A stretch of 64,000 bases of DNA from Komagataeibacter sp. FNDCR2 (GTDB taxonomy: Bacteria > Pseudomonadota > Alphaproteobacteria > Acetobacterales > Acetobacteraceae), in the NCBI RefSeq assembly GCF_021295395.1, contig NZ_JAIWOU010000002.1, positions 1 through 64,000 on the forward strand, written 5' to 3'. Shown one piece after another: positions 1 through 9,419 of the stretch. Below the pieces are notes generated by a model. The model made no database searches. It worked only from the letters and a program-made list of their open reading frames with translations, and was not told the origin of the DNA. The first letter of the stretch is position 1. Every line of letters starts with the position of its first letter. The position numbers were made by a program, and so were the translations under genes.

Positions 1-363
1 GAGACATTCGGAATCATGGTTTGAGTGATGCCCCCTGTGAGCAAACCTCATCGCGGGTAAAACCATCTGGGAATGATCACTATTGCGCGCATAGATGCTG
101 GCGGAGTTGGCATTCGGGCACGAACTATCAGACGGCGATTGCCCGGCAGCAAGCGCCAAGTAATCGAAAGCATAGCGGCAACCTGCTCTGGCAAGCAAGA
201 CAATCAAAGCGATGACCTCCAGACTGATCAAACGATAGGCAAAGGAACCTGGCATGCTATAGCAGTTATCTTCGAGCTGGATACGGCAGGTTGGTGACAT
301 GCGCCTGCTGTCAGAAGGCGAGACGTTATTGGCGTAATCAAGGATTTCATCGACCTGCTTCAT
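1..363 (-). CDS. Partial open frame running off the left edge, function unknown
   Basis: The minus strand is open from an ATG at 363 to the window edge, 121 codons without a stop. The protein would begin MKQVDEILDYANN and carries a short hydrophobic stretch (LEVIALIVLLA) near residues 47-57. I do not recognise a family. The complementary plus frame (73-297) is also open, so either or neither may be real. It lies immediately downstream of a broken IS481 transposase, so it may be a gene cut or fused by that insertion. The C-terminus is outside the window. Confidence 0.25.
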   Translation of the reverse strand, partial: MKQVDEILDYANNVSPSDSRRMSPTCRIQLEDNCYSMPGSFAYRLISLEVIALIVLLARAGCRYAFDYLALAAGQSPSDSSCPNANSASIYARNSDHSQMVLPAMRFAHRGHHSNHDSECL

Positions 364-1316
364 GATGTCACGATTGGCTGGTTTGACGTAATCAGAATTA
401 CGGGACACGGGGTGTTTTTCAAGACACGACGTGATGCGTTCAGCAGGGGATATGCCACCCAGAACACGTTACGGGCGATGTTTCCAAGCGAAGCAGAAGC
501 CTTTGAGCAGGATTTCCAGATCCTCGTGATTTGAACGCAGACCTGCAGCACCTCGGTCACGAAACGGCCATTGAAGCGTTCGACCACTCCATTGGTCTGC
601 GGTGAATAGGCTTTCGTCCGGCGTCGGTCGATCGTCATATCAAGGCAGGCTTGCTGTAAAGCAGGAAACACGATCTGTCAGGATGCGGGTGATCCGGAAA
701 GGAAAGGCAACCTTGACAGCCATGAGGAAACCGACAGCATTCCCTGCATTTTCCGTGTCACACACGGTCAGATGTGCCGAACGGGAGCAGCGGTCGATGG
801 CGACATACAGGTAGCGTTTGCGTCGTTCTCCATCTGCTGTCTGTAACTTTGGAAGATGCTTCACATCAATATGGACATACCCCGGATCATAGTCCCGGAA
901 CGTTCCTTTTCGGCGAACAGATCCACTCTTTGGAGCAGGAGGCACGCGGTTCAGTCCGGCTTCTTTTAGATCCGCCAGATATTATCCCGATTCAAATGTG
1001 GCAGAAAATGCCGCACGACAAAGTTCAGATCATCCAGGCCAAAACCGGTAGAGCGTCGGAGCTGACAGATAATGGCGCGTTTCTCATCAGGAGCTTTCCA
1101 GGCCAGTCTCCGAGGACGGCTGCTGCGGTTCTGGCAGGTATCTAAACCACGTTTTCGCCACTTGCGGACGGTTTCACCGCTAATCCCGTAGTGCCTGACC
1201 AGCACAGATGTCGGCTCTGACGAGCGGGCTATGTCAGTTCGCACAGCCGGTGTCGTGCGCGCCTGTGGATGGATCTGAAGCATCCGTCTTCCTCCCCCAA
1301 AAAGGACGCAAACCAT
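360..1316 (-). pseudogene. IS481-family transposase, broken by frameshifts
   Basis: Three consecutive minus-strand pieces (966-1316, 640-945, 360-671) together give an IS481-type DDE transposase. The N-terminal piece carries a helix-turn-helix segment (VLVRHYGISGETVRKWRKRG). The middle piece has the first two acidic positions (HIDVKHLP and ILTD). The last piece has the glutamate motif PQTNGVVERFNGRF. The pieces lie in different frames, with shifts near 950-980 and near 650-670, and the C-terminal end looks shifted again. It cannot encode one active protein. Terminal inverted repeats were not identified with confidence. Confidence 0.85.
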
Positions 1317-1477
1317 GGTCTGTAACGCGATGCCGCCTACTCCACATCATGCCAATGACATCTCGCCACCTAACAGGTGATACAAAATTTATGTATCCGC
1401 ACGACACAATTGACATCTAATGTCACATATAGCAACACTACGATACACTTAGTTTTGTCAGTTAAGGCCAGTCTCCC

Positions 1478-2455
1478 ATGTCTGATACAGACCCGGTATC
1501 TAATGAATATAGCCCTTCTATTTTTCACGAATCATGGTGGTTAGATGCCGCGACTGATAATAATTATGAGGTTATTGAGGTAACGAAAGACGGGAAAGTT
1601 ATCGCTAGTCTTAATATTTTTTGCAAAAACCATCTGGGACTGCGGTTGATCCGCACGCCACCCTATACCAGGACACTAGGACCTCGCCTTTTCTTGCCCC
1701 CATCCAAGCCGTTCCGGCGGGCGCAGAATATTCGCAATACCATTGCGGAACTGGTCAAAAAACTTCCTGCCTATGACAGCCTGCAACTCAGCCTCGACCC
1801 GGATGACGAAACAGGTTTTGCTTTTTCTCTAAATGGTTTTTTGATTCGACAACAGTTTACCTTTCGTATTGCACCAGACACGCCTCTTGAAGAAGTCTGG
1901 AGGGATTGCGACCAGAAAACTCGGAATCTCATCCGTTCCGCTGACCGCAAGCTGACGGTAGTTCGCAGCACGGACATAACCGAATTCATTCGCATGTCCC
2001 TAGTAGACCGGCCTAAAAAGAAAAATAGTCACGACTTCGCGCGGCTTGAAAAGATATTTCATGCCTGTAGACTGAAAAATCAGGGATTAGTATTCTCAGC
2101 ACGAGATGAAACCGGTCGCCAGATTTCCTGTGTCGTGCTGGTATGGGACCATAAACATGTTTATTTTTGGCAGTCGGCCCGTGACCGTGAAGCGCAGGTT
2201 GCTGGTGCGAATATGCTTTTATTATGGAAAAGTATAGAATTTGCCCATGAAAAGAAGTTGACCTTTGACTTTGACAGTTTTGCTTCGATTAGATCGGCAA
2301 AAATGATCGCTAGCTTTGGTCGGATACCTATCGCCCGCCAACAGGTGATTGGCACGTCCATATGCTACCAATGGGAAAGGGCGGCCAGTGCACTCCTTGT
2401 CCGTCTACGTGATAAAGGGGTTGACATCTATACCTCATATAAAGATAGAACATGA
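1478..2455 (+). CDS. FemAB/BioF2-like GNAT-fold acyltransferase
   Basis: A 325-residue protein starting at ATG 1478. The C-terminal half (about residues 145-295) resembles the acetyltransferase domain common in exopolysaccharide and FemAB-like enzymes: a segment starting EVWRDCDQKTRNLIRSA, then a conserved block with FWQSARDREAQVAGANMLLLWKSIEFA and a tail FDFDSFASIRSAKMIASFG. Members transfer acyl or aminoacyl groups, often to cell-surface polymers, but the substrate here cannot be told. There is no signal peptide, so a cytoplasmic enzyme is expected. It stands alone between two IS remnants, with codon use and AT content unlike the conjugation genes downstream, which suggests acquired cargo. 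Confidence 0.7.
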   Translation: MSDTDPVSNEYSPSIFHESWWLDAATDNNYEVIEVTKDGKVIASLNIFCKNHLGLRLIRTPPYTRTLGPRLFLPPSKPFRRAQNIRNTIAELVKKLPAYDSLQLSLDPDDETGFAFSLNGFLIRQQFTFRIAPDTPLEEVWRDCDQKTRNLIRSADRKLTVVRSTDITEFIRMSLVDRPKKKNSHDFARLEKIFHACRLKNQGLVFSARDETGRQISCVVLVWDHKHVYFWQSARDREAQVAGANMLLLWKSIEFAHEKKLTFDFDSFASIRSAKMIASFGRIPIARQQVIGTSICYQWERAASALLVRLRDKGVDIYTSYKDRT

Positions 2456-2746
2456 TATATTGTAATGTATATTACTTTTGTTGTAGCTAAAAGTGGAGTT
2501 TTTTATTTTGTAGCTTGGAGTTGAGTTGCCAAAAAAGGCTTCGGGGCATGGGCTCGAGACCCTTGTCGACGACTTGAGCAAGTGTTTTTCCAGTCGAGCC
2601 AGGAACGGGGTCGTACTATATTGTAATCTTCCCGTCAGGCAGCGAGAATCTGACGGACGTACATCGAGAGATGTGAACTGGATTTGTGACGATTTTGTGC
2701 TGGTCATCTGAGCGTTTCAAGCTCGTATCAGGAGACCGACGAGAGC
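2456..2746. other. Intergenic, no gene seen; probable left end of an IS3 remnant
   Basis: No convincing coding frame. The last 60 bases (with GTGACGATTTTGTGCTGG just upstream of the IS3 orfA start) look like the terminal part of an IS3-family element, but I could not pair the end with a right inverted repeat. Confidence 0.4.
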
Positions 2747-3043
2747 ATGAGGCATACGGAAGATTTCAAACGCGAGGCCGTGAGGATCGCGCTGAGCAGT
2801 GGGCTGTCACGCACGCGCGTTGCGGCCGACCTGGGTATCGGCAAATCCACTCCAGGCAAATGGAGAGTGGATTATCGTCCGACCGGGCCGACATCCGCGC
2901 CTCAGGCTGATCTGGCCCGCGAGAATGAACGTCTTCGGCATGAATGGCCAATCGAGAGGCTGCGCCAGGTTTTGCGGGTCTCAGCACGGGGTTACCGGGC
3001 TGGACATCCCGACCGACCTGTCAGCGCTAGCGCACCGATTTGA
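2747..3043 (+). pseudogene. IS3-family transposase remnant (OrfA joined to an OrfB fragment)
   Basis: The first 65 residues are a typical IS3/IS911 OrfA helix-turn-helix region (MRHTEDFKREAVRIALSSG, then VAADLGIGKSTPGKW) leading to the usual ENERLR coiled coil. There the sequence jumps: VLRVSARGYRAG resembles the start of an IS3 OrfB, so an internal deletion seems to have fused the two frames. The DDE catalytic core is absent. It is a relic, not an active element. Confidence 0.7.
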
Positions 3044-3399
3044 AGGTGCAGGCGCATAGGATGACGTCACGCCCCACATCATGTTGGAGGCAGCATCACC
3101 ACAGCCGTAGGCCCCCTTTTCTGTCGCGGAAAGCGCCTGCCTGTTCTCCATTATCCTACTTTTCCTGAAATTTTAGGTCAAGCCAGACGCTATCATGTGA
3201 TTGTGAAACGACAAGTTGGACTGAACATCATCAATACATTATCGGTTACCATGTCTGCTTTAAGGAATAATGCTGAGGTGTCTTTTCGTCTCAGATGCGG
3301 GCGAAAACTGCCATCATGCGGCTTACACACCGATCCGATATTCATCTTGTTCACGGCATGACTGCCGGTTGCGACGTAGGGACGGGGGCTGCTCTCGCC
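3044..3399. other. Intergenic region between the IS3 remnant and the end of dotL
   Basis: I see no gene in it. The short plus frames here are not convincing and those near 3300 run into the antisense of dotL. It must contain the 3' end of the long minus-strand conjugation transcript, but no clear GC stem followed by a T run was found. Confidence 0.4.
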
Positions 3400-5670
3400 C
3401 TACGTATCCGGGGAAGCCACCGTTGCATTGAGTGCAATAGCCACAGCGTTACGTGCGTGCGGCTCGCTGGCACCCGTGCGTATGTCAAACGCCACCATGG
3501 TCTCGGACAGTTCCCGGGATATTCTGGGATTAACCATGGTGACGGGGGTATCGCCCCGTCGTGGATAGGGCGTCGGCAGGTTCTTGAACAGGCAGCCAAA
3601 GGGTGCGGCGGGGACAGATGGTAGCCCGTCGCAAAACAGTTCCTGCGCATCGTCGAGCGGCGTCGCCCGAATGTCTATGACTGTCGCCAGCCGGTTAAAA
3701 ACGGCGCTGAGTACCCCGCCCAGCGCGGGCAGGCGGGACGCGGTAACGATATCATCGCCCGCAATGAGGTGCTCCCGTATGTCCGCATCGGGGTCGAAAG
3801 AGCCGCCGATCGTAATGGCCGTTGTGCTCCGTGATGGCCTGGACAGGGCCATCATCGGGAAAACCCGATTGACGCCAGACGGCTTTACGCCAGCATAGAA
3901 CAGGCGGGTATAAATGCGCTTGCCCCGGAACAGGATGATCGCCTGTCCCTGCTGGAGCGATTGTACGTCGCTCCACGAGATGCGTTTGACTTCCCGGATA
4001 TCGGCGCGTGTCTGGTCGGTATACACGCCAAGCGCCGCCGAGGTGTCGTAACCAGGCAGCACGCTGACCTGCATCGTGCCAGCCGTCTGCTCAAGCCATT
4101 CCCGCGTTGGACCGGAATCCTCAAGGTTTTCGATGATCTTGAGCTTCGGGTTGCCCAGTAGCGGCACGCTCCGGTCACGTCCCAGCGTTGCGTAGAATGA
4201 TCCCACCTCCTGAAAAGACAGGAGCAGACTGATATTGAGTTCGCGTCCCTGCGCCATCATGACATCAAGGCCACGCGTGGCGATGTACCCGCCTTCGTCG
4301 ATGACGAGCGGATAGGGGGTGGAGGATGCGGAAGGGCGGTTGGTGACCAGATCCTCGTAACTGCCTTCAAGCGAGGTGCCGAGCGCACCGGCAAGGGCAT
4401 AGCGTAGCGCGGTGATGATAGTCTTGCCCAGGGCCGCGTTGGTCGAGGTCGAATTTTCGAGTGAGGGGATCAGGACAACCAGGATGCGCCGGTTGAAGAT
4501 GATATCCCGAAAATCAATATCGGGCACCGCGCACTGGAAGATATGGCGCAGTGTCGTGGTCATCTGGGTGAAGGTCCGGGCAAAGCCGCCTACGACGTAG
4601 GAATGCTGTTCGCGTACCTTGTCCTGCCCGGATGCGTCGCCTTTTTCCGAGGAATATCCCCCCGTTTCCGCGACGTAGGCGCGGACGGGATTGAGCATCG
4701 TGGCGGGAAACCCGGGTGGCAGCGGGATCGTGTCGATTTTGCCGGATGCATCATTGTAAAAATGGAACCGGCGCTGGTCGTTCGAATGGCCGGGAGAGCG
4801 CGTCAGGTCGATAAGGGATTGGATATCGGAGAAGTTGGCCCTGATCGTCTCGGCTGTGATGGGTATGCCCAGGTTGTCGCGCATCCAGACGAAGACATGC
4901 GCCATGCTGCGGATCAGTGCGTCTGCCCGGTCCTTGAAGTGCTGCGAATTGCCCGCGCCGTTTTCGTCTTCGGGCAGGAACAGGGTCAGCAGCAGCTCCG
5001 TCATGCCCTCGGCATTGACGCTGCCGAAGGGGTTCCACGTATTGGTTTTCCGGTCGCCGTCGGAGACGATGAGGTTGATGATGCGCAGGTTGCTTCTCAT
5101 GCCCCAGCGTTCAAGAAGCGCCGCGACCGAAAAGACGAGATTGTTCGAGCCTTTCGCATCGACAATGGTGAACCCGCTACCCTGCGCGAGGGCATTGCAC
5201 AGCAGGCTGTATATGAACTGGGTCTTGCCCGATCCCGTAGCACCCGGCAGGACTGCGTGCATCGACATGTCCTCGCCGGCAAGCCAGATCTGCTGGTCGG
5301 TCGTTTCATCCCAGCCGAGAAACCAGTCACCTTTGGCCGGCCCCGGTCTCTGGACGCCTGCTCGTCTGGGGTCGGGGACAGGATTGCCGTAATCTTTCCG
5401 CCTGGTGTCAGCCGGCAGGCGCAGTGGCATGGTGATCGGCCGGGTCATGACATAGCCGGCATAGGCAAGCGCCAGGGGCACGATCGCCGTCGTCAGGGCC
5501 GGGACCGAGAAGATCGTGGTCGCCATGCCCACCAGCCCGATGGCAGATGCCCCGGTCGTGAGGGCTTCCTTGATGTGAGTGCCGACGGTGCGGGTATCGC
5601 GGTAGGCGATCCCCCCGCGCTGCTCATGGAAATCCTGTGGCCCGTCAATGCGACGCTCGATGACGCCCAT
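3400..5670 (-). CDS. dotL: Type IV coupling protein, DotL/IcmO (IncI TrbC) family
   Basis: The ATPase that brings DNA-protein substrates to the type IVB channel at the inner membrane. 756 residues. Two hydrophobic segments lie near residues 36-75, followed by a nucleotide-binding domain with Walker A PGATGSGKT (142-150) and Walker B YPLVIDEGG (453-461). The 'DAKGSNN' and 'TWNPFG' blocks are typical of VirD4/DotL proteins. In Legionella and IncI systems DotL works with DotM, DotN/IcmJ and IcmS, and all of these are encoded in the same strand block here. ATG 5670 follows the stop of the 145-residue gene by two bases. It is the last gene of the block. No relaxase follows it. Confidence 0.93.
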   Translation of the reverse strand: MGVIERRIDGPQDFHEQRGGIAYRDTRTVGTHIKEALTTGASAIGLVGMATTIFSVPALTTAIVPLALAYAGYVMTRPITMPLRLPADTRRKDYGNPVPDPRRAGVQRPGPAKGDWFLGWDETTDQQIWLAGEDMSMHAVLPGATGSGKTQFIYSLLCNALAQGSGFTIVDAKGSNNLVFSVAALLERWGMRSNLRIINLIVSDGDRKTNTWNPFGSVNAEGMTELLLTLFLPEDENGAGNSQHFKDRADALIRSMAHVFVWMRDNLGIPITAETIRANFSDIQSLIDLTRSPGHSNDQRRFHFYNDASGKIDTIPLPPGFPATMLNPVRAYVAETGGYSSEKGDASGQDKVREQHSYVVGGFARTFTQMTTTLRHIFQCAVPDIDFRDIIFNRRILVVLIPSLENSTSTNAALGKTIITALRYALAGALGTSLEGSYEDLVTNRPSASSTPYPLVIDEGGYIATRGLDVMMAQGRELNISLLLSFQEVGSFYATLGRDRSVPLLGNPKLKIIENLEDSGPTREWLEQTAGTMQVSVLPGYDTSAALGVYTDQTRADIREVKRISWSDVQSLQQGQAIILFRGKRIYTRLFYAGVKPSGVNRVFPMMALSRPSRSTTAITIGGSFDPDADIREHLIAGDDIVTASRLPALGGVLSAVFNRLATVIDIRATPLDDAQELFCDGLPSVPAAPFGCLFKNLPTPYPRRGDTPVTMVNPRISRELSETMVAFDIRTGASEPHARNAVAIALNATVASPDT

Positions 5671-5672
5671 GG

Positions 5673-6110
5673 TTACTGCAGCCCGAAGGAGGCGTTCACC
5701 GACGCAGGTGCCGCTGCCGGTGATCCCGCCTGCGCGACCGGCGGAGCAACGGACCGGGGAGCCTGTACGTCGCCCCCCTGTACACGGTATTCACGCTCAG
5801 GCAATGACGCCAGCGCAGCAATACGGGTGTCCTGGCTGACAGGACCATGCCCCGAGAAAACCATCCGGCCGAAAGTGAACATGATGAGGCACAGTCCCGC
5901 GACACATATGCCGATCCTCACGGATGTGCCCATCGGTGGAGGGCTTACGCTCTTCCGGCGCGGCGAACGGACCGGATCGTGCTTCTGGATGGTGGTAGTC
6001 GCAGGCACCGCAATATTGCCCGGTGTGTCTGGCAGGCATATGACGCTGGCGTTGCTGGCTCCCGGTGTGATGGTGACGGGACCGTCTTCGCTCGTGAGGA
6101 TGATGATCAC
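5673..6110 (-). CDS. Small single-span membrane protein, unknown
   Basis: A 145-residue protein with a GTG start at 6110 preceded by AAGGAA. One membrane segment (about residues 65-85, GTSVRIGICVAGLCLIMFTFG) separates a short N-terminal part from a Pro/Ala-rich tail, giving a bitopic inner-membrane protein. It sits between the IcmS-like adaptor and dotL, where Legionella has icmR/icmQ/icmP, but it resembles none of these. Position suggests a coupling-complex accessory subunit; that is inference only. Confidence 0.7.
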   Translation of the reverse strand: MIIILTSEDGPVTITPGASNASVICLPDTPGNIAVPATTTIQKHDPVRSPRRKSVSPPPMGTSVRIGICVAGLCLIMFTFGRMVFSGHGPVSQDTRIAALASLPEREYRVQGGDVQAPRSVAPPVAQAGSPAAAPASVNASFGLQ

Positions 6111-6139
6111 GGGTCGTTCCTTTGCATTATGTGCTACCG

Positions 6140-6535
6140 TTATGCGGTGGCCGATTGTGGGCCTGTTTGCGGATAGAGCGCGGTTGCATATTTATGGAGG
6201 GCCTCGAGGGGGATCTCCTGACCGCCCTCGCCCACGCGTCGCAGGACTTCATCCATGCACAGCACGACAAGCGACAGGGGAGCGTGATGGATGGCGACAA
6301 GCCTGTGTCCCGTCAGGGCTGTTTCGTCGGGCTCGATCTGGAGGCCGAAGCCTGTCTCCGTTTCCCGCCGCCAGAGTTCTTCCGCCAGCCGTGCCAGAAC
6401 CGGAAGCAGGAATTCGGGCTCCGCGATCCGGCATGGGGTAAGGAAAGGCTGTGTGGTTCCTTCCAGGGTGAAGGTGTACCCGCCGCTTCTGATGAGGTCA
6501 CTCACGACGTCAATGATGGTTTCGATGTCGTTCAT
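6140..6535 (-). CDS. icmS: IcmS-like secretion adaptor
   Basis: A 131-residue soluble acidic protein. I chose ATG 6535 (MNDIETIIDVV) because it overlaps the icmT stop by four bases (ATGA); the longer frame to 6688 lies wholly antisense-shifted inside icmT. The pattern LLPVLARLAEEL...GFGLQ...ALTGHRLVA...LSLVVLCMDEVLRR...IPLEAL follows my recollection of Legionella IcmS, a chaperone that together with IcmW docks effectors on DotL. Gene order icmT-icmS is also that of Legionella. Here it would be expected to present conjugation substrates to the coupling protein. Assigned from motif pattern and synteny without an alignment, so moderately sure. Confidence 0.7.
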   Translation of the reverse strand: MNDIETIIDVVSDLIRSGGYTFTLEGTTQPFLTPCRIAEPEFLLPVLARLAEELWRRETETGFGLQIEPDETALTGHRLVAIHHAPLSLVVLCMDEVLRRVGEGGQEIPLEALHKYATALYPQTGPQSATA

Positions 6536-6780
6536 GCGTAGTCCCGCCGTTTCCACGCTGGCAGGAGCGGGCGGCGGGACCCGGAGACGAAGACCCGGAA
6601 CATGCGCCATGCCACGGGAAGGGTCAGGCCCATCCATGCCAGAATACCGAAAAACGCCACGCCGATGATCGCGGTGATGAATGTCCATTCACGCATATGG
6701 ACAAGCCACAGCGCCATGGGCGCCAACGCCCGGCAGTCGATGATGAGCAGCCGCACGGGGTCGGCGGTAAATCGCCACAT
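6532..6780 (-). CDS. icmT: IcmT/TraK family inner-membrane protein
   Basis: An 82-residue protein with two hydrophobic spans. It shows the family pattern: an N-terminal RLLIIDCRALAPMALWLVH, then REWTFITAIIGVAFFGILAW, then VAWRMFRVFVSGSRRPLLP and a basic C-terminus. IcmT (TraK in IncI plasmids) is a small conserved component of type IVB machines. It starts two bases after the dotB stop and overlaps the icmS-like start, so it is translationally coupled on both sides. Length is close to the roughly 86 residues of the Legionella protein. Confidence 0.85.
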   Translation of the reverse strand: MWRFTADPVRLLIIDCRALAPMALWLVHMREWTFITAIIGVAFFGILAWMGLTLPVAWRMFRVFVSGSRRPLLPAWKRRDYA

Positions 6781-6782
6781 GG

Positions 6783-7901
6783 CTACAGCTCCTGTCTGAT
6801 GGCGGCGGCCGCGACCGCCTCGGTGATGCGGCCTTCCCGGTGTGCTGACCTGATCGACTGTTCGAAGCTCTGTCCGGACGTTTCGACCGCTTTCCGGGTG
6901 AGTTCCGGCCAGTGTTTCGGATCCGCGTCGAGCAGGCGGTCGCGGAAGGCGCGGCTGACGGGCAGGAACTCGCGTATCGGCGTGCGCCGTCCATCGGTGG
7001 AGCGCAGCAGGCGCTGGTTGACGATTACCCTGAGGTTTTCCACGAACGAGATGGTCAGGCTGTCGCGCTGGTCGGCGGGGCAGAGCGCGGCGATACGGCG
7101 CACAGTCGAAGCGCAGTCGAAGGTATGCAGCGATGAGAGAAGGCGATGCCCGGAAATGGCGGCCTGAATGGCCGCAACCACCGTTTCAGGATCACGAATT
7201 TCTCCCACGACGATATCCGTTGGTTCCTGTCGCATCGCGGCCCGGATGAATTCCGCGAAAGTCGGGAGGCCGCGTGGGATCTCGGTCTGCATGACGGTGG
7301 AATTGACGGCCGGCACGAGATCATAGAGCAGCTCCAGCGGTGCTGAGCCCTCCACCAGATCCATATGGCAGTCGGGATCTTCGAGCCGCTTGCGGTTGAT
7401 CCCCCCGAGCAGCGTGGTCTTGCCGCTGCCTGTCGCGCCGCAGACCAGGTACATGCCGTTATCGCCTTCAAGTGCTTCGAGAACACGGGGTTCGACATTC
7501 TGTTCGGCGAGTGGGCGGGGGATATCGACCAGGGGCCGGATCGTGATACCCACGGCCTGTTCCGGACCGACCAGGGTGGGGACGGCGTTGATGCGGAAGG
7601 AGTAGCGCCGGGCGCGCCGGTCCGGCCATATGGTATGGGACAGATCCAGCGCCCTGGACTGGCGCAGGTGGGTGACCGCAGTACTGTCGCGGAACATGTA
7701 ATTGATGGCGTCTTCCACAATCCCCGGTAGCAGCGCCTCGCGGGTGATCGTACGGTTAAGCCCATGCACTTTCATGACAATGGGTTTGTCGGTCTGCAAC
7801 TGGATACGCGATGCATCCTGTTCGGAGCACCACATAAGGAGCCGGTCCAGCGCTTCACCCCGCAGGGAAACGCCATCCTCGGGCCAGAACGGGTTGCTCA
7901 C
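6783..7901 (-). CDS. dotB: DotB/TraJ secretion ATPase
   Basis: A 372-residue PilT/VirB11-class hexameric ATPase that energises the type IVB channel from the cytoplasm. Walker A is CGATGSGKT (154-162), and the Asp/Walker B region is DIVVGEIRDPETV (229-241), followed by the HRLLSSLHT histidine box. Length matches DotB (about 377). GTG start at 7901 overlaps the preceding stop as GTGA. It is distinct from the pilus ATPase PilQ encoded at 15.5-17.2 kb. Confidence 0.92.
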   Translation of the reverse strand: MSNPFWPEDGVSLRGEALDRLLMWCSEQDASRIQLQTDKPIVMKVHGLNRTITREALLPGIVEDAINYMFRDSTAVTHLRQSRALDLSHTIWPDRRARRYSFRINAVPTLVGPEQAVGITIRPLVDIPRPLAEQNVEPRVLEALEGDNGMYLVCGATGSGKTTLLGGINRKRLEDPDCHMDLVEGSAPLELLYDLVPAVNSTVMQTEIPRGLPTFAEFIRAAMRQEPTDIVVGEIRDPETVVAAIQAAISGHRLLSSLHTFDCASTVRRIAALCPADQRDSLTISFVENLRVIVNQRLLRSTDGRRTPIREFLPVSRAFRDRLLDADPKHWPELTRKAVETSGQSFEQSIRSAHREGRITEAVAAAAIRQEL

Positions 7902-8269
7902 GGGGTCGGCCTCCTTCCGCCCCGGCTGCCGGGCCGCAGGGAGCCTTCCATGAGTTCGGTGATCCGCCGGTGCGCCTGGTAAAGGCGACGCGGGAGTTCC
8001 CGCCCGCTTCGGGGCTGGCGTCCCTCACGGATGGCGCTGATATAGTTCCTGACCGGTGCGATAAGCGTCTCCGGCGCCCGTGAGACATCGTAGCCATAAA
8101 AGGTGCCATGGCGTGCCACGTGATCGAGCTGCGGCAGGGTCATCACCATGCTGGGGTCAAGCTGGTTTTCTTCGAGCAGGTAGGTGCGTAGCACCCAGTG
8201 GCGCAGTTCGGTGGCGGCGCTCCGTGCGCCGAGGAACAGCGTGCCGGTTTTCGTATCTTCAGGCGTCAT
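7898..8269 (-). CDS. Conserved small cytoplasmic protein in the dot operon, unknown
   Basis: A 123-residue protein with no membrane span and a basic Gly/Arg-rich tail. ATG 8269 overlaps the end of dotM by 11 bases, and its stop overlaps the dotB GTG start. I do not recognise a family; it does not look like IcmQ, IcmR or IcmW. Tight coupling between dotM and dotB implies co-expression with the coupling complex. Confidence 0.7.
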   Translation of the reverse strand: MTPEDTKTGTLFLGARSAATELRHWVLRTYLLEENQLDPSMVMTLPQLDHVARHGTFYGYDVSRAPETLIAPVRNYISAIREGRQPRSGRELPRRLYQAHRRITELMEGSLRPGSRGGRRPTP

Positions 8270-9419
8270 GGGTCGAAAAGCCTGCCTTTACTGATTTCAG
8301 GGTGGTGAGGGTGCGCGAAATCTGCGGCTCGCGGAGCGGGAGACCTTCCATGCCTTCAGCCTGCCAGTGTTCGACAAGCGCCTGCGCCTCGATGCAGACG
8401 GTCGTGGACAGGACGTACAGGGGGGAGCCGTGCTGCGGGTAGGAAGGGGCGGAGAGCGCCAGCCACAGATCGCGGTCGAGCAGTTGTACCGCGCAGAAAA
8501 GGCCCGGATTGACGACGCCGCTGCGGGTGCGGGCGTGTTGCAGCAGGGTCAGCAGGGCCGGGCGGCTGTAGGCGTGGGCATTCGCCATCGCAATGGCTTC
8601 TGCCCAGGTATTTGCGGCATATGTCTGGTTGAGCCGCCGGATGAAGCGTTTAGGGAGACGGACGGGCGCTGCCGGTGCACCCTTTTTCAGGTTCCCCGCC
8701 ACGGCACGGGACAGGGCTTCAAGGAGGCGTTGGGCTTCCTCCTTCCTGCGTTGGCCGAAAAAGGTGAACACCATGAACAGGCAAAGCTCCGCCGGGGGGA
8801 GTGCGTTCGGGTCCGTCCACGGCTGGCCGAGCTGTCTGGCCAGGGCATCCCGCGTGGTTTCGGCCCATTGCGGCGTATTCACGTCTCCCGGGCTATATCG
8901 TTCGAGCCACTCCGTCGGGCGCAGGGCGGGGTCGAGCGGGCGCAGGCCCTTCGTCGGTGGAGCTGGTTCCACGAGACGTAGCTTTCCCCCTACCCATGCT
9001 GCACCCACCGGGTGGATCCGGGCGAGGACCGCCTGCATGCCGTCGAGGCCAAAGCGTTCGCGATAACGGCTGCGGGGCGCGCAGGTGAGGCATAGCGCCG
9101 CAAGGGCCATGATGAGGACAATGGCGGGAATGCGCAGCGCCATGCCCGTGAGCGTGCATAACTGCCATAGCGTCGCCCACGAGACCCGCTCGGGGACGGC
9201 ATGGTGCAGGCTGCCATGGATCTGGTCGTAGCCGTGTGTGAACAGGCCGATGACATCAAGTTCCATGTCCTGAATGAGCAGGATTGCCTGCGCGATCTGT
9301 GTGTGGAACCGGAACCACGCCAGCAATGTCATCAGGATGATGGCAACCGTAACACCGCCAATCAGGCTCGCGACCCGTCCCGCATCCCACGCATTTGAGG
9401 AGGAGGTTCCGGGCGTCAC
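8259..9419 (-). CDS. dotM: DotM/IcmP (IncI TrbA) coupling-complex membrane protein
   Basis: A 386-residue protein with two N-terminal membrane spans (about residues 17-45 and 90-112) and a cytoplasmic domain. The C-terminal block, NAHAYSRPALLTLLQHARTR followed by SGVVNPGLFCAVQLLDRDLWLAL, is the DotM/TrbA signature (in the family: HAY...LL..AR...GVL.P..F.WLK..DR.LWY.L). DotM partners DotL in substrate recruitment. GTG start 9419 overlaps the dotC stop as GTGA. Confidence 0.88.
   Translation of the reverse strand: MTPGTSSSNAWDAGRVASLIGGVTVAIILMTLLAWFRFHTQIAQAILLIQDMELDVIGLFTHGYDQIHGSLHHAVPERVSWATLWQLCTLTGMALRIPAIVLIMALAALCLTCAPRSRYRERFGLDGMQAVLARIHPVGAAWVGGKLRLVEPAPPTKGLRPLDPALRPTEWLERYSPGDVNTPQWAETTRDALARQLGQPWTDPNALPPAELCLFMVFTFFGQRRKEEAQRLLEALSRAVAGNLKKGAPAAPVRLPKRFIRRLNQTYAANTWAEAIAMANAHAYSRPALLTLLQHARTRSGVVNPGLFCAVQLLDRDLWLALSAPSYPQHGSPLYVLSTTVCIEAQALVEHWQAEGMEGLPLREPQISRTLTTLKSVKAGFSTHDA

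Noticed and set aside
73-297. A 74-codon plus frame at the left end
   Set aside because: No homology features; the opposite frame is open for longer. Neither is strong.
4543-6441. A 632-codon open plus frame
   Set aside because: It is antisense to dotL, the 145-residue gene and icmS; the minus-strand proteins have clear family motifs and the plus translation has none.
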